Source of the DNA: Martelella alba
GTDB taxonomy: Bacteria > Pseudomonadota > Alphaproteobacteria > Rhizobiales > Rhizobiaceae
Length of the DNA stretch: 64,000 nucleotides
Assembly (NCBI RefSeq): GCF_006516955.1
Contig: NZ_VHLG01000018.1
Location: 1-64,000, forward strand
Direction: 5' to 3'
The position numbers and the translations under genes are program-made. Shown piece by piece: positions 62,010-64,000 of the stretch (position 1 is its first letter; each line of letters opens with the position of its first letter). The notes beneath the pieces were generated by a model, which made no database searches, was not told the origin of the DNA, and worked only from the letters and a program-made list of their open reading frames with translations.

Positions 62010-62966
62010 ATGGAGTTGAAACAGCTCGAATATTTCTGCGCCGTCGCACGCGCTGGCAGCTTTTCCAAGGCTTCGGCCGAATTGATGGTGGTGCAGCCGG
62101 CACTGTCTCGGCAGATCGGCCGGCTGGAAAGCGAATTATCAACCAAGCTCTTTTATCGCAACGGGCGCGGCGTGGCGCTGACCGAGCCCGGAAAACGGTT
62201 CCTGGCTGTTGCCGACAGCGTCTTGTCTGAGCTCGAAAATATCCGTACCGCGCTTGCCGACGACAAAGCGGCACCCGCCGGAACGGTGACTGTCGGCATG
62301 CCGCCATCGGTTTCGGCAATGATCGGCGCATCGCTGCTGATTGCCGTGCGCCGGCATTTTCCTGCAATCAAGCTGCATGTGATCGATGGCCTGTCGGGTC
62401 ACATTTGCGAGTGGATGATGGCTGGCAAGATCGATGTTGGTATCGTGCATGACAGCCGTCAGTCGGCTGGCCTGTTGATGGAACCGTTGATGAAGGAGCC
62501 GCTCTTCCTGGTGGGCAAACCCTCGGCGGCGCATCGGCTGAAAGATCCTGGGCGTCGGATTGGCCGGGTCAATTTCGCCGATGCCGCCAGCTTGCCGCTG
62601 ATCCTGCAGGGCGGTAGCCATGGGCTGAGACGGCTGATCGACGCCACCGCGCGTGATCTCGATTTACCGCTTGACGTGGAGATGGAAGTTGATGCCGTCA
62701 GCACCATTACCCGGCTGATCGAGGCGGAACCTTTCTACAGCATATTGCCCTATGGCTGTGTCAGTGCGCAGCTTGAAAGCGGTTCGCTTTCGGCCTGGCA
62801 GGTCATGGCGCCGGAGCTGACCAATGTCATGCTGATGGCGAGTGTGCCCAACAAGCCCTTCACCGCCGCCATGCAGGAGGTGCGGCGCGCGATCAGGATG
62901 CAGATCGCAACGTCGCTTCCGGCTCTCGACAGCGTCGATCTCGACGAAAATGCGGAAGATGCCTGA
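62010..62966 (+). CDS. LysR-family transcriptional regulator
   Basis: A 318-residue LysR-type regulator. The N-terminal winged helix MELKQLEYFCAVARAGSFSK, followed by ASAELMVVQPALSRQIGRLE, is canonical, and the C-terminal effector domain begins with TVTVGMPPSV. Divergent from the amidase operon and upstream of the binding-protein gene; it may control either. Confidence 0.92.
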   Translation: MELKQLEYFCAVARAGSFSKASAELMVVQPALSRQIGRLESELSTKLFYRNGRGVALTEPGKRFLAVADSVLSELENIRTALADDKAAPAGTVTVGMPPSVSAMIGASLLIAVRRHFPAIKLHVIDGLSGHICEWMMAGKIDVGIVHDSRQSAGLLMEPLMKEPLFLVGKPSAAHRLKDPGRRIGRVNFADAASLPLILQGGSHGLRRLIDATARDLDLPLDVEMEVDAVSTITRLIEAEPFYSILPYGCVSAQLESGSLSAWQVMAPELTNVMLMASVPNKPFTAAMQEVRRAIRMQIATSLPALDSVDLDENAEDA

Positions 62967-63215
62967 AGCAGCAAAGCCAGCGTGAGCTTTTCGGCATAGC
63001 TGCTAGAGCGGTGACGCCATGGACGGCACCAGTGAATGCAGCCTTAATTTTCCGTGTCGCATGCCCGGCCAGATCTTGGCTCAGACCCGACCGCTTTCGC
63101 GCATTGATGTGTTGGCCCGGACGTTGCCAGCGTGATCAGAACGCCAAATGTGAGAGACAAGGTGAAACCGGGATATGCATCGAAGAGACAAAAGAAAAGG
63201 CTCCAGAGGTAGATC
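62967..63215. other. Gap upstream of the last binding-protein gene
   Basis: About 250 bases with no gene that I can support. The promoter of the binding-protein gene probably lies here. Its ribosome site CCAGAGG is about 7 bases before the ATG. Confidence 0.35.
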
Positions 63216-64000
63216 ATGAACCCCCTTTCCAAAATCATCGGCATTGCTTCCATGGCAGCCGGCCTTTCCATGGCGGGTCTTCTGCCGGCGAAAGCCGCTG
63301 ACCCCGCTCCGCTTGATCAAGAGGTCACGCTGAAGGTCGGCTATCAAAAGGTCGGTCACCTGGCCCCGCTCGAACTCGTCCAGGAAAAGCTCGCACCGCT
63401 TAATATCAATCTCGATCTTGTCGAGTTTTCCCGTTACGCCGATACCCGCACCGCCCTGATTGCCGGTTCGCTGGATGTCGCTACCGTCGGCCCGGCCGAT
63501 CTCGCCATCGCGCTGGCACAGGGCTCTGACGCCGTTGTCGGCATTATGGGTGTCGGTTCCTCGGCGAAATATCCGATCGTGCGTGACGGCGTGACGATGA
63601 CGAGCTGGGACGATCTGAAGGGCAAGAAGATCGGCATCGCTCCCGGCTCGGCCGTCTGGTTCCAGTTTGCCGCAACGCTGATCGAAAATGACATTCCCTA
63701 TGACAGCTTTGATCAGGTGAATATTCAGGGCGGCGGTGCTGCATTCGATCAGGCGCTGGAGCGTGGCGACGTCGATGCCATCATCACCTGGGAACCCTTC
63801 GAATCCATCCCGGTTCTCGGTGGTTATGGCCATTTCGCCACCAATCTTGATTATTCCAAGTCGAATTCTGTCGGCGCCGAGCTTGGCATGATGGTCGCGT
63901 CGAAAGATGCCATTGATGACAAGCGTGAAGCCGTCACCCGCTTTGTCTGGGCCTATCTTCAGGCCCAGCAGGCTCTTGCCAGCGATCCGGAAGCCTTTGC
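63216..64000 (+). CDS. Nitrate/sulfonate-type ABC binding protein, partial
   Basis: The first 261 codons of a periplasmic binding protein of the SsuA/TauA/NrtA (NMT1-like) group. Sec signal peptide MNPLSKIIGIASMAAGLSMA followed by GLLPAKA. The mature part starts VTLKVGYQKVGHLAPLELVQ and shows the family pattern (DVATVGPADLAIALAQGSDA, DLKGKKIGIAPGSAVWFQFA, DVDAIITWEPFE). It runs off the window; permease and ATPase genes are expected next. Confidence 0.9.
   Translation, partial: MNPLSKIIGIASMAAGLSMAGLLPAKAADPAPLDQEVTLKVGYQKVGHLAPLELVQEKLAPLNINLDLVEFSRYADTRTALIAGSLDVATVGPADLAIALAQGSDAVVGIMGVGSSAKYPIVRDGVTMTSWDDLKGKKIGIAPGSAVWFQFAATLIENDIPYDSFDQVNIQGGGAAFDQALERGDVDAIITWEPFESIPVLGGYGHFATNLDYSKSNSVGAELGMMVASKDAIDDKREAVTRFVWAYLQAQQALASDPEAF

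Noticed and set aside
1-64000. tRNA, rRNA genes and CRISPR arrays
   Set aside because: No cloverleaf-like sequence, rRNA stretch or regularly spaced repeat was seen by eye; a dedicated search could still find a tRNA.

Overview
The window looks like part of a secondary replicon (plasmid or chromid) of an alphaproteobacterium of the order Hyphomicrobiales (Rhizobiales), in the broad Rhizobium, Agrobacterium or Brucella range. The evidence is a complete repABC replication and partition cassette with parS-like palindromes and a counter-transcribed RNA locus, a 20-bp-stem palindromic repeat of the kind scattered through rhizobial genomes, and a dense set of ABC-transporter catabolic islands controlled by GntR, IclR, RpiR, LysR, AraC and LuxR regulators. 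No rRNA, tRNA or CRISPR array was seen. All assignments come from reading the sequence; no database search was run.

Layout. 0.2-15.7 kb (minus strand): an AraC regulator and a degradative cluster with a D-2-hydroxyacid dehydrogenase, HyuB/HyuA hydantoinase-oxoprolinase subunits, a TPR plus 2OG-Fe(II) oxygenase, two tandem near-identical M20-fold proteins, and a dipeptide-type ABC importer (fused double ATPase, two permeases, Tat-exported binding protein). 16-17.2 kb: an MFS transporter. 17.6-19 kb: wreckage of a TniA/TniB transposition module. 19.3-24.3 kb: tyrosine recombinase, then repC, repB and repA with two parS-like palindromes and a ctRNA terminator.

24.5-30.2 kb (minus): a GntR regulator, an HpaI-type aldolase, an auxiliary TrpRS (TrpS-II type), an L-amino-acid-oxidase-like flavoprotein and a HemN-like radical SAM protein. 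The last three form a compact unit resembling a small tryptophan-related biosynthetic or self-resistance cassette. 30.8-43.6 kb: a sugar ABC importer with Gfo/Idh/MocA dehydrogenase, RpiR regulator, GH20 hexosaminidase, two M81 (MlrC-like) proteins, an NTF2-like protein and CutC; repeated GAAAAT-type palindromes suggest one RpiR regulon. 43.7-46.7 kb: a META/MliC-type exported protein, a LuxR solo with two tiny overlapping ORFs, and a DUF3329 protein.

47-58.2 kb: a second dipeptide-type ABC importer, an unusual IclR regulator fused to an SMP-30-like propeller, HpaI/GarL-type aldolase, GarR-type reductase, a GntR regulator, an enolase-superfamily dehydratase and the binding protein. Together they fit uptake and breakdown of an acid sugar through dehydration, retro-aldol cleavage and reduction. 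A shared CTGTATA box in front of the importer and the dehydratase links them. 58.2-64 kb: AbrB-family membrane protein, amidase with a GatC-like small subunit, PuuE-like polysaccharide-deacetylase-fold protein, LysR regulator, and the start of a nitrate/sulfonate-type binding protein that runs off the end.
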